This document shows, piece after piece, positions 53,420 through 64,000 of a DNA stretch of 64,000 nt. Positions within the stretch are counted from its first letter, which is position 1. Every line of letters begins with the position of its first letter. Below the pieces are notes generated by a model, which saw only the letters and a program-made list of their open reading frames with translations, had not been told where the DNA came from and searched no databases. The translations under genes were made by a program, and so were the position numbers. This stretch comes from Lasioglossum baleicum (taxonomy: Eukaryota > Arthropoda > Insecta > Hymenoptera > Halictidae), in NCBI RefSeq assembly GCF_051020765.1, contig NW_027469101.1, positions 496,001 to 560,000 on the forward strand, in the 5' to 3' direction.

Positions 53420-54239
53420 AGTTTAGTTTATAAACAAAATATTTTTTTTACATAAAAAAGTTAAAATTTATGATTTGAATCTAAATTTTTATAAATTTTT
53501 AATAAAATACATAAAAATTTTATTATATTTTTAATAATTAGTTAAACTAGTGAATTATATATCTAATTTATTTTAAATATTAATGTAATATAAAAAAATT
53601 TAATATTCACTATAAATATTTATTTGAGTATTTAATTTCTGTAACAAATTATGAAAACTCAATTAATTAAACCAATTGAAATTGTATATTTTATATTTAT
53701 CAATTAATGAAATAAATAATTTTGAGGTCAAATAATTCAATTATATTTAAATTTAATTTCTAATTAAATAGATTTTAAAAATTTTATTCGAAGCCTGGAT
53801 TAGATACCCTATTACACAAAATAATTAATTAATTAATAATTATGTGTAAATCATTAAAATTGAATAATATTCCAATCTTTTTACTTATTCAGGGAAACCT
53901 GTTTATCAAATTGATAATCGACGATAAGATATACTTAAACATTTTCTTTATGCATTGTTGTTTTTAGATTTATTGTAAATAATAAATAATAAATATACTA
54001 AAATATAATGTAATATAAATACGAATCGAAATATTGGAAATTTAAGATAAAATGAGTTATAATAATATTTAATTTTGAATAATTTAATTTTAATATTAAT
54101 TTGAATGAGGATATAATCGTATATATAAATAATTATTTATATTGAATATAATAAAAAAGGTGTACAAATTTCCAGTGAATTTCATTATAAATGAAATATG
54201 TCGTAACATAGTAATTGTACTGGAAAGTGTTTTTAGTTC
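53420..54239 (+). pseudogene. rrnS: Mitochondrial small-subunit (12S) rRNA, NUMT copy
   Basis: The conserved core ggattagataccctatta is present around 53796-53813. It is followed by the attcagggaaacctg and gataatcgacgataagat blocks expected downstream. The 3' end carries gtcgtaacatagta (54200-54213) and gtactggaaagtgt, which normally close the gene just before trnV. Length, about 820 nt, is usual for insects. The 530-loop region (ttctgtaacaaattatg near 53637) and the normally invariant decoding-site block after gtgtaca (atttccagtg near 54170) are altered, which argues against function. The 5' end is placed by typical length and is uncertain by tens of bases. Confidence 0.87.
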
Positions 54240-54305
54240 TTAAAATTATAAAGTTAATAATTATTAATGTTTATAAATTAAATTTATATGGAATAAATAT
54301 TTTAC
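54240..54305 (+). pseudogene. trnV: Degenerate mitochondrial tRNA-Val in the rrnS-rrnL spacer
   Basis: A cloverleaf can be drawn directly between the two rRNAs. The acceptor stem pairs six of seven (taaaat 54241-54246 with atttta 54299-54304). There is a weak D-arm. The anticodon stem is perfect over five bases (ttaat 54264-54268 with attaa 54277-54281), and the T stem is perfect over five bases (attta 54282-54286 with taaat 54294-54298). The anticodon loop is eight bases (gtttataa) with TAT where valine TAC is expected, as if one substitution and one indel had occurred. The identity rests on position, where trnV lies in the ancestral order. Confidence 0.6.
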
Positions 54306-55718
54306 TTTTATAATTATTGAATTTATAAATTATTCTTTAATTTATAAATATTTATTGCATTTATTATATTTATTATATTTATAAATTATTCTTTAATTTA
54401 TAAATAGATTTATAACAATTATAATTGTAATTAATATTTAATGTTTAAGTATTTATATAGAATTAAATATATTTAAATATATAGTAAGTAGAGGAATTGA
54501 AAAGTTAATTTATATAATATAAACTAAAATTTATCTTGTACCATTTGTTTCAGGGTTTTTTAATTTAATTTAATTATATGTAATTATCTCGGAAATAAAT
54601 GAGCTAAATATACATAATTTTTTGTAGAATAAAAATTATAAATTTATATTTAGAAATTAAATGTTATTCGAATTTATTGATATCTAGTATTAAAAAAATT
54701 AAATTTAATTTAGATATAATTTTTTTTTTATTATATAATTAATATATAATTAAAATTTTTATATTAAAAATTTATGGGATAAACTATAAATTTATAAATA
54801 ATAATTTAAACCTATTATTTTTTATTTTTATTAATTAAAAAAAATTATTAATAGAAAATATATATTAATTTAAAATTAAAATTATAAAAATTTAATAATT
54901 TAATATAATAATTAAAGAAAAATGATTTTAAAATAATAAAAATTTATCATAATTATTAAGTTAGTAATTATTTACTGATATAAATTAAATTAATTAATTA
55001 TATTTATAATGAAGGAATTAGGCAAATTTATAATATATATATTAACCTGTTTATCAAAAACGTGTTTCTTAGAATTTAATTTGAAGTAAAATCTGCTGAA
55101 TGAATTTTTAAATAGCTGCGGTACATTGACTGTACTAAGGCAGCATAATCATTTGTTTTTTAATTAAAGAATGGAATGAAAGAATTAATGAAATATATAC
55201 TGTCTCAATTATAATTGATTAATATAAATTTTTAGTTAAAATGCTAAAATTAGAATATGGGACGATGAGATCCTATACAATTTTATATTAATTTAATAAT
55301 AATTAATAATATATTCAATTAATGTTATTAAATTAACATTTAATCGGGTGGATATATAAATTTATTAAACTTTATATTATAATAATTATTAAACTTTGAT
55401 TTATGGAAATATTTATATTTGGTATAATAATACAATTTAAAAGAATAAATTACCTTAGGGATAACAGCGTAATGTCTTTTTAAAGAACAAATTAATAAAT
55501 ATGATTGCGACCTCGAGGTTGAATTAAGATAAATTCTAAATGCAGAAATTTAAAAGTTAAGTCTTTTCGACTTTTGAAATCTTACATGATTTGAGTTCAG
55601 ATCGACGTAAGTCAGATCGGTTTCTATATATAATAATTTGATTAATTAATTGTACGAATGGACTTCAATTGAGAAGTAATTTTATTGCATATAATAAATA
55701 TTTAGAAATTAAAATTAA
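54306..55718 (+). pseudogene. rrnL: Mitochondrial large-subunit (16S) rRNA, NUMT copy
   Basis: Recognised by cctgtttatcaaaaacgtg (55046), gctgcggtacattgactgta (55115), the block at 55261 equivalent to the peptidyl-transferase flank, the intact ccttagggataacagcgtaa (55453), ttgagttcagatcgacgtaa (55601) and the sarcin-ricin loop at 55651. Length, about 1.41 kb, is close to insect norms. Several near-invariant positions are changed: aaggcagcataat where aaggtagcataat is expected, gacgatgagatcct instead of gacgataagaccct, and tgtacgaatggac instead of agtacgaaaggac in the sarcin-ricin loop. These suggest loss of constraint. The 5' limit is set by the end of trnV. Confidence 0.9.
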
Positions 55719-55793
55719 TATATTCCTTTTATCAAATTAAAGTGTGTTAAATTTAGGGTTCAAATACATTATATTAGATATATAATGAATAAT
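55719..55793 (+). pseudogene. trnL1: Degenerate mitochondrial tRNA-Leu (TAG anticodon) after rrnL
   Basis: Directly after rrnL, a tRNA-like fold has the anticodon loop tttaggg (TAG, 55752-55758 region). It sits in a stem pairing four of five (ttaaa with ttcaa). A T-arm with a long perfect stem cattatat / atataatg encloses tagat (about 55767-55787). A partly paired acceptor (tatattc with gaataat) completes it. This is where trnL1 (CUN) sits in the ancestral insect order. Mismatches in acceptor and anticodon stems fit decay. Confidence 0.55.
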
Positions 55794-55795
55794 AA

Positions 55796-55839
55796 TTTCA
55801 TTTTATAGAAATTATTATTATTTTTGAATATTAAATTTT
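55796..55839 (+). pseudogene. nad1: Possible first codons of mitochondrial nad1, truncated
   Basis: After trnL1 the ancestral order places nad1 on this strand. One frame starting with an ATT codon just after 55793 is open to the satellite boundary under the invertebrate mitochondrial code. It encodes a hydrophobic stretch rich in I, F, Y and L, as nad1 N-termini are. Only about 14 codons remain, so the assignment rests mainly on position. Confidence 0.3.
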
Positions 55840-55850
55840 TTTCGAGAGTG
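55830..55850. other. Right boundary of the mitochondrial insert with satellite B
   Basis: The A/T-rich sequence ending in gaatattaaattttt passes directly into tcgagagtgtaacttgg, the middle of the first half of a forward B monomer. No target-site duplication with the left boundary (cgtgaattaa at 51769-51778) is visible. The two B ends are at different monomer positions and in opposite orientation. Confidence 0.8.
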
Positions 55851-58800
55851 TAACTTGGTGTTGAGAGAAAGAAATTTGCCTTCATTCCAGTAACTTCATA
55901 TATGCATTAAAAGGTCGTGTGTCAAACCGTATGGGAACTTCGCGACCTTCAGTGAGAGACGAACGGCTTTGTATATAGCGTCACATATCTTGTGATTCCG
56001 AAATTCAAACCAGATGCTCCGTAAATAAGATGTACAGTAGTGGCAATAGACGCCTCAATTCACGGTTTGTATATTAAAGAAGAGCATTAAACCGTTGCAG
56101 AGCTTTACCTATTCGTATAGACTCAAACCATTTACCGAAGACCGTACCTTCCGTGAAGCGAACCTGCTGTATCGAGAGTATAACTTCATGCTCAGAGTAG
56201 GAGGTTAGTATGCATTTTAGTGGCGGGCTCCATAATATCATTCCTGAATTCGAAGATCCAGGTTAATCCCGTTCGAGAACGTGACAACATCTTCCTTGAG
56301 TTTCGAACAGCTAACTCAATAGCATATTTCAGAGTCGAGCGTCCAAGTCAGTAGCTTCACCTACCGCGTACTTGCGAGATGCAAACCAGGTATTCCGGCA
56401 GCATATCCTCTGAAGGGTTCTGGTCATGCACACCATAACTCACGGTATAAATGTCAAGGTACTCAGTAAAATCGCCGGAGAACATTATCAAATAAAATAA
56501 AGTAATACTTTTTACCCAATACGTCATCTACCGAGAAACTAACCCGCTGTAGTTAGTGTCTAACTTAGAGTTCACGGAAACAAATGAGTAGACATTTTTG
56601 CAGACGGACACGTCTATTTCACGTATGGATAGTTAACTCTAGAGTCATACTTTTCGAGAACGTTAGCATCTCTTTTGAGAGTCGTGCAGCTAAGCCAATA
56701 GCTTCACCTACCCTGTTAATCCGAGAGCAAGACCAGGAACTCCGACAGCCTATCCTACAGCAGTATAGTATAGGAAATGGACACATTAATTCAAAGCACA
56801 AATGTTAAAGTACAGAGTCATACCGTTGTAGAATGTTACCTACTTGTATATAGTCAAATTTTTACTGAATACCTTACCGTACGAGAAGCTATCCCGCTGA
56901 ATCGGGAGCATAACATCGTGCTAAGAGAAGCTATTTAGTATGAATCTTAGTGCCGTAGGCATTAACTCCTTGCTAAAATTAGAAGGTCGATGGTCAAACT
57001 GTTCGAGAGCGTTGAATAGTAAGGAAGAGCGTATAACGGCTTGAGATCAAGGCCATTTGGTATAAAGTCGAACACATTACCGATGGCCTTACCATCGGAG
57101 AAGAAAACTCGCCGTTTCGTGGGTATAACATCGTGTTCAGAGAAAGAAACTGGCCCTCATATCAGTAGACGGGCATAACTTCATGTATGAATTAGAAGAT
57201 AGAGAGCCAATTCGTTCTAGAACGCTACCACCTTCTGTGAGAGACGAACGGCTGTCTTTAGCTGCACCTGTCATGCCCTTCCGAAAGACAAACCGGTACT
57301 CCGGGAGTGAATCCATAGCACAGTATTGACGATAGATACATTAATTCACGGAGTGAATATTAAAGAAGTCTGTCAACCCATTGTGGAACGGTTACCACTG
57401 GTACAGATACAATCGTTTTACCGAAAGCCTTACCGTCCGCGAAGATATCTCCCCACATTGAGAGTATAACTTCGTGTTTAGTGAAACACATTAGCACCCA
57501 TTCTAGTGACGGTACCTTAAATTTGTGTATGATTTAGAATATCGATGGTTGAACCGTTCGAGAACGATACCACCCTCTTTGAAAGTCGAACGGTTAAGTG
57601 TATTGCTTCACGTATCCTGTGATACAGAGTGTCAAATCAGGCAATGCGGGAAATAGACCACTGATGTTTATTGGCAACTGACACCGTAATTCACGGTCTG
57701 AATATTACAGAAGAGCGTCAAACCGTTGGAGAGCATTACCCGTTGGAATAAGGTCTACCATTTTACCGAAGGTATTAATTTCCGCGAACCTCACACGAGT
57801 CATAGAGAATATAACTTCGCATTCAGAGAAAGAAGTTAATATTCATTTCAGGGACGGGCACCTGAAATCTTTATGAAATGGAAGATCGAGGGTCAAATCA
57901 TTTGATGACCTTACCACCTACTTGGTCGGTCGAATGGCAATGTCACCAGCTTCACACATCCTGTGATGCCGAATATAAATCCAGATATTCCGGGAGTAAA
58001 TTCGATGTTCAGTATTGGCAATATACACCACAATTCACGGTTTGAATGTTAAAGTATACCGTCCAACGGTTTGAGAACTTTACCAATTCCTTTAAAGTCA
58101 AACGTTTTACCGAAGGATTTACCCTCCGAAAAACAAACCCTCTGTATCGAAAGTATAACATCGTGTTGAGTGGTACGAATTAGTGTAAGTTTTAGCGACG
58201 AGCACTTTTTCATGTATGATTTACAATATCGAGGGTCTGACCGTTCGAGAACGTTACCCCCATCTGCGAAAGACGAACGATTAAGTCAATAGCCTCACGT
58301 ATCCTGAGATTCGGAGAGTCAAACCAGGTACACCTGCAGTACATCCGCAAGACAGTGCTGGAATTAGACACCTAAATTCACGGTCTGAATATTAAAGTAG
58401 AGCACCAAACCTTTACATAGCTTTACCTCCTTGTGTAGAGTCAAACTTTATACAGACAGTATTACCAACCGCAAAACAAACCCGCCGTATCGAAAGTATG
58501 ACTTTGTGCTCAGAGAAACACATTAGTTTACATTTTAGCGACGGGCACCGTAATTTCATGCGTAGAGTAGAAGATCGAGGGCAAACCGTTCGAGAATATT
58601 ACCTCCCTCTATGGGATTCGAACGGAAATGTCAATAGCATCACCTTCCCCGTGATTCTGAGCGTCAGACCAGGTATTCCTGGAGTAAATCCGCTGAACAG
58701 TGTTGGCAATAGTGTCATTAATTGCTAACATGAATTTTAAAGTAGAGCGTCAAAACGTCTAAGAACGATACCAATTTGTATAAAGTCAAACGTCTTACTG

Positions 58801-61800
58801 AAGTTCATACCCTCAGAAAGCCTAACCGGCTGTACCGAGAGTATTACGGAGGGCTCAGAGAATCAAATTAGTATACATTTTAGTGACCTTAATTTGATGA
58901 ATGAATAAGAGGATCGAAAGTTACACCATTCGACAACGTTACCACCTTCATTCAGAGTCGCATAGCTAATGCAATAGCCTCTCGCCCGTCCTGTTATTCC
59001 GAAAGTCAAACATGCCATTACGGGAGTAAATCAGCTGAATTGAATAGGCAATGGACACCATAATTCACGGTATGAACAGTAAAGTAGAGAGACATACTGT
59101 CGGCGATCATTATCAATGGGTATACAGTCACTCTGTTTATCGAAGTCCTTACCTTCCGTGAATATAACCCGCCGTATCGAGAGTACAACTTCGTGATCAG
59201 AGGTACTAATTCGAAGACATTTTTGTGATGGGCACCATAACTTCATGCATGAATTAGAAGGTCGAGGGTCAAACCGTGTGAGAACGTTACCAATTGCTAT
59301 AAAGTCACAAGTTTTACCGAAGACCTTACCCCCCGAAAATCAAACCCGCTGTATCGAGAGTATCACTTCGTTCTCAGAGAACAAAATTAGTATTCATTTC
59401 AATAACAGGCACCTTAACTTCAAGCATAAATTGGATGATCGAGAGTCAATCCGTTTGAGAGCACTACCACAGCCTTTAAGATTCAATCGGCCAAGTCAAT
59501 AGCTTCTGCCATCCAGAGATTCCGCGGGGCAAACCAGGTATTCCAGGAGTAAATCCGCTGAACAGTATTGGCTATAGTATTGTCAATGTACAGAGTCAAG
59601 CCGTTGTCGAAGGTTACGTATTGGTAGAAAGTCAAACTTTATACCGCGGGCCTCGCCTTCCGAGATGCCTAGGTGGGTGCAGGGAATGTTTCGCGGACTT
59701 TTCGCGGAAACAAATTGGTGCATACTTTATCAGACGACATCTTATTTCCGTGCAAGAATAACATAATCGAAAAGTCCAACAATCGGAGAACGATACCACC
59801 AACTTTGCAAATTGCAGACCTTCGTCAATGGCATCACCTATCCTGTGATTCCGAGAATCAAAGCAGGTAGTCCGAGATTAAATTCCCAGCGCAGTATCGC
59901 AAACAGACACCTTAAATCGCGATACGAATATTAAAGCATTGAATCAAACCGTCGATGAATATTACCAATTTGTACACAGTCATTTTTTTGCCGAATATCT
60001 TACTTTCCCAGAATAAAACCCCATGTAGCGAGTGTCTTGTTTAGTGCTCTCGGAAACAAATTATTAGACATTTTAAAGATGGTATTTTCATGTATGAATG
60101 GAAAGGTGGATAGTTATATCGTCGTGCAAAGGTTCCACATACTTTGAGAGACGAACGGCTAAGTGTATAGCTTCACCAATCATGTGAGTCCGGGAGTCAA
60201 ATCAGGCATTTCGGGGGTAAATCCGCAGTACAGTATTTACATTAGACACCCAAATTCACGGTATATATAATATGGTGCAGAGTCGAAGCGTTGATGAACG
60301 GTACTTGTTGGTATAGTGTCAAACATTTTACCGAAGGCCTTACCTTCCGAACGATGACCCGCTGCATTGAGGGTATTACTTCGTGTTCAGAGAAGCAAAT
60401 TAGTACACACTTAGGTGACGGGTATTCGAAATTCGTGTATAAATTAGAAGCTCGTGGGACAAACCAATGCATAACGTTACCACATTCTTTGAGAGACGAA
60501 CAGCTACTTCAATAACTTCACCAACCCTGTGATTCCGAAATTCATACCAGGTATTCCAGGAGTAAATGCGCTGAAGAGTATTGGCAATTGGCACCTCATT
60601 TCACTGCTTGAATATTAAAGTAGGGCACCAAACCATGCGAGGACGTTACCACATTGTATCGAGTCAAACCTATTGCCGAAAGCCTTACCTGCCGTGAATC
60701 TTACCCGCTGTATCGAGAGTAATATTTCGTGTTCACTGGAACAAATTACAAGTAATTTCAGTGACGGGAACGTTATCTTCATGTACGAATTTGAAGGTTC
60801 AGTGTCAAACGGTTCGAGAACGCTACAGACCCCTTTGATGTTCGAACGTGAAGTCAATAGCTACACCCATTTTGCGATTCCGAAAGGCAAACCAGGTATT
60901 CCGGGAGTAAATCCGCAGGACAGTATTTGCTATAGGCACCTTAATTCACGGTATGAATATTAAAGCGGAACTTCCAACGGTTGTAGAACGATACGAATTG
61001 GATTAAAGCCAATAATTTTACCGAAGACGTCACCATCCGCGAACCTCACCCTCTTCACCGAGAGTATAAGTTCGTTTTCACGGAAAAAATTTAGTATTCA
61101 TTTCAGTGACGGGCGACTTAATTGCATGTATGAATTAGAAGATCGTTGTTCAAACCGTTCGAGAACGTTACCACACCCTTTGAGAGGCGAGCGGATAAGC
61201 TTCACATATCCTGTGTTTCCGTGAGTGAAACCAGGTATTGCGAGAGTAAATCCGCTTAACCGTCTTGCTAAAGTGCAGCTTTATTCACGGTGTGAGTATT
61301 ACAGTAGGGAGACAAACCGTAGGAGAACTTTACCATTTGGTATGACAACAAACTTCTTACTGAAAGCCTTGCCTCCCGTGAAGCTAAACCTCTGCATATA
61401 GAGTATATCTTCGTGTTCCGAGAAGCAAATTATTATACATTTGAGTAATGGTCACATTAATTTCATGAATATGTAAGATGATTGCGGGTCAAACTTAGCG
61501 AGAACTCTCCAACCTTCTTTGGGAATAGAAGTGCTAAATCAATACCTACACTAATCGTGAGATTCAGAATGCCATATCAGGTATTTAGGAGTAAATCCGT
61601 TAAACGGTATTGAGAATAATCGCCTTAATTTACGGTTTAAACTTCAACGAAGAAAGTCAATACGTTTGAGAATGCTACCAATTTGTATAAAGCCAAACGC
61701 ATCACTGAAGACCTTACCCACCGAAAGTCTAACGCGCTGAACCGTGAGTATAACATGGAGTTCAGAGGCGGAAATTAGTATTTATTTCAGTGACAGCCAC

Positions 61801-64000
61801 CTTAACTTCATGTACGAATCAGAAGATTCATGTCCAAACACCTCGAGAACGTTACCACCCTCTTTGAGATTCGAAAGGCAATGTCAATAGCATCACCTAT
61901 TATGTGATTCCGAGAGTCATACCTGATATTACGGGAGTAAATCCGCAGAACAGTATTAGCGATAGCTATCTTAATTTACGACTCGAATATTAATTTGTTG
62001 TAGAACGATAAATATTGCTGTAGAGTCAAACATTTTACCGAAGGCCTTGCTTTCCGTGAACAACACCCGCTGCATCTGGCGTATAACTTCCTGCTCAAAG
62101 AAGAAGTTTAATATACATTTCAGTGACGGCACTTTAATTTCATGTAAGGCTTAGAAGGTCGAGCGACAAACCGTTCGAAAACGTTATCACCTTCTTTGAA
62201 AGTCGCACACCTATGTCAAAAGCTGCAGCTATCATGAGATTCCTTGAGGCAAACCGGGTATTCCGGGAGCAAATCCGATGATCATTTTTGCCACTGGAAA
62301 CCTTAATCCACAGTTTGAGAATTAAAGTAGAGAGTCAAACCACCCGAGAATATTACCAATACGTATGATGTCATCCTTTTTACCGAATATTAACCTTTCT
62401 TGAACCCAACCCGCTGTATAGAGAATATAAATTCGAGTATAAGGAGCAAATTAGTTCATATTTTATTGACGGCACCCTTAATTTCATTAGTGAATTAGAG
62501 ATCGGGGCTCAAACAGATCGAAAAGGATACCTAGCTTTCTTGAACGACGAACGGCCAGGATAATAGCTTCAACTATCCTGTGATACCGCGAGAAAAGCCA
62601 GCTATTCCACCAGTATATACACTGAAGAATATTGGTCCTAGGCACATTAGTTCAGGGTTTAAATATCAAAGTACAGAGTCATGCCGTTTTAGAACGATTC
62701 CTATGTGTATACAGTCCCTCTTTTTACCAAAGGCCTTACTTTCCGAGAACATAACCCTCTGTTTCGCAATTATATCCCTCGTGCTCAGAGCAGCAAATTA
62801 GTATACGTTTTAGTGACGGGCACTTTAATTGCACGTATGAATAAGAAGGTCGAGTGTCAAACCGTTCGAGAACGTTTTCACGTTCTTTGAGAGTCGAACG
62901 GATAAGTCAATCGTTTCACCTTACCTGTAATTCGAAGAGTCAAACGAGGTACTCCGGACGTGAATCCGCTGAACAGTATTGGCAATAGACAACTTTATTC
63001 ACGGAGCGAATATTAAAATAGAGCGTCACACCCTGTGAGAACGTTACTAACTGCTATGAAGTCAAACATTTAACCGAATGCCTTACCGTCGGAGAAGGTT
63101 ACCTACCATATCGAGAGTACAGCTTCGTGTTTACGGAGGAAACATTAGTATACAGTTTAGCGACGTCACCTGAAATTTATGCATGAATTAGAAGATCGAG
63201 GGTCAAACCGTCCGAGAACGTTCCCAGCTTCTGCAAGAGACGAACTACCACGTCAGTAGCTTCATCTATCCTATCATTCCGATGGTCGAACCTGGCTTTC
63301 AGCGATTTAACCCTCTGAGCAGTATTGGTAACAGGCAGCTCAATTCACGTTTTCAATATCAAAGAACAGAATCAAGCCATTCTGGAACGACACCTATTGG
63401 TATACAGTCACTCTTCTACCGAAGGCCTTACCTTATGAGAACGTAACTCGCTGTATCCAGATTATATCCCTCGTGTTCAGAGGAACCAATTATTATATAT
63501 TTTATTGACCGGCACCTTAATTTCATTCATGAATTAGAAGCTCGATTGTCAAACTGTTCGAGATCGTTAACGCCATCTACGAGAGTCGAACGTCTAAGTC
63601 AATCGCTTCGCCTATCCTGTAATTCCGAGAGTCAAACCCGGTTTTTCGGAAGTATATCCGCTGTACAGTATGCTATTTGATACACTGTTTCGCGCCATAA
63701 GTATTAAAGTGCACAGTCAAATAGTTGTTGCTCGTTACGAATTGGTATAGGGTCAAACCTTACGAAAGTACTAACCTTCCGAAAAGCTAACCCGCTGTTT
63801 CGGGTTAGTATAGAGAACCTTCGACAGTATAGAGAAGGAAATTAGTTTAAATTTTAGTGGCGGGCACTTTAACTTCATCTATGAATTAGAAAATTGAAGG
63901 CCAAACCGCTCGAGAACATTGCCACCTTCTGTGAGAGACGAACGGGTAAGTCAAATGCTTCACCTATCCTGCGATTGCGACAGTCATGCTAGGCACTGCG
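55840..64000 (+). repeat. Satellite B tandem array, forward orientation, right flank of the mitochondrial insert
   Basis: About 23-24 monomers to the end of the window. Forward landmarks (cacctatcctgtgattccgag and relatives) recur near 58310, 58650, 59850, 60535, 60885, 61910 and 63615. Partial deletions are seen near 57014 (gagcgttgaatagtaagg) and near 59580 (ggctatagtattgtcaatg). The monomer 60591-60936 is a clean example of the two-half structure (177 + 168 bp). The array continues past the window end. Confidence 0.93.
61365..61760 (+). repeat. Segmental B-satellite copy (partner 46790-47190)
   Basis: Shares with 46790-47190 a run of unusual variants over slightly more than one monomer, as described there. 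Similarity fades after the aacgcgctgaacc segment near 61740. Confidence 0.83.

Larger units (their letters stand above)
51779..55839 (+). pseudogene. Nuclear copy of mitochondrial DNA (NUMT): control region - rrnS - trnV - rrnL - trnL1
   Basis: A roughly 4.06-kb block, far richer in A+T than the satellites around it, is collinear with the ancestral insect mitochondrial order read on the strand that encodes the rRNAs. Satellite B abuts both ends directly, so this is not a free mitochondrial genome. Decay is visible in positions that hardly vary in functional mitochondrial rRNA (see rrnS and rrnL), while other signature motifs remain intact; this suggests an old but still readable transfer. The flanking satellite is reverse on the left and forward on the right. 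The insertion therefore sits at an orientation switch and does not interrupt a single continuous array. A mis-join in assembly is the main alternative. Confidence 0.88.

Noticed and set aside
55261..55277. gacgatgagatcct as evidence of decay by itself
   Set aside because: Some insect mitochondrial rRNAs are very A/T-rich and vary here; it counts only together with the sarcin-ricin and aaggtagc changes.
51779..55839. A true mitochondrial genome contig with unusual repeats
   Set aside because: Nuclear-type satellite B directly abuts both ends, no other mitochondrial genes follow, and near-invariant rRNA positions are altered.
59245..60515. CENP-B box-like motif in satellite B
   Set aside because: The cccgctgtatcgag region has the right letters but the spacing is off by one base, and the required bases are not all present.
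1..64000. Telomeric TTAGG arrays, nuclear rDNA or 5S genes
   Set aside because: No runs of TTAGG or its complement and no nuclear rRNA signatures were seen; the only rRNA is of mitochondrial type.

Overview
This window is non-coding satellite DNA from an insect-like nuclear genome, interrupted by one block of mitochondrial origin. I see no convincing protein-coding gene. The open frames present are short, overlap satellite monomers, and repeat the same peptide fragments from monomer to monomer. The organism is inferred from the mitochondrial block. Its order, control region - rrnS - trnV - rrnL - trnL1, is the ancestral arthropod order, and its extreme A+T richness suits an insect, possibly Hymenoptera. 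That last step is a guess.

Two unrelated satellites make up almost everything. Satellite A has a monomer of about 311-316 bp; its forward strand carries the landmark tatacgtacctacgctt. Satellite B has a monomer of about 345 bp; its forward strand carries attccgagagtcaaaccagg. B is itself an old dimer: its two halves, about 177 and 168 bp, still align at several landmarks. Single monomers are well diverged from each other, so the arrays look old, and they are not homogenised across the window.

Layout (forward or reverse relative to those landmarks): A forward 1-11019; A reverse 11020-14312; B forward 14313-15410; B reverse 15411-23228; B forward 23229-37143; B reverse 37144-39828; A forward 39829-41315; A reverse 41316-43439; B forward 43440-48432; B reverse 48433-51778; mitochondrial insert 51779-55839; B forward 55840-64000. 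Several of the orientation switches fall at or beside short palindromes.

Superimposed on the arrays are: (i) local higher-order duplications at about 1372-1380 bp, i.e. four B monomers; (ii) longer-range copies of multi-monomer segments, including one pair that spans the mitochondrial block and one inverted pair between the two A domains; (iii) a non-satellite insert of about 440 bp, present twice 16.5 kb apart, with conserved palindromes and hairpins; (iv) a TA/TG microsatellite inside an A monomer.

The mitochondrial insert is about 4.06 kb and collinear. It holds a control region with three kinds of tandem repeat, rrnS, a degenerate trnV, rrnL, a degenerate trnL1 and possibly the first few codons of nad1. 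Substitutions in normally invariant rRNA positions, and satellite directly abutting both ends, indicate a nuclear mitochondrial pseudogene (NUMT). The region as a whole looks like pericentromeric or centromeric heterochromatin; that is inference.
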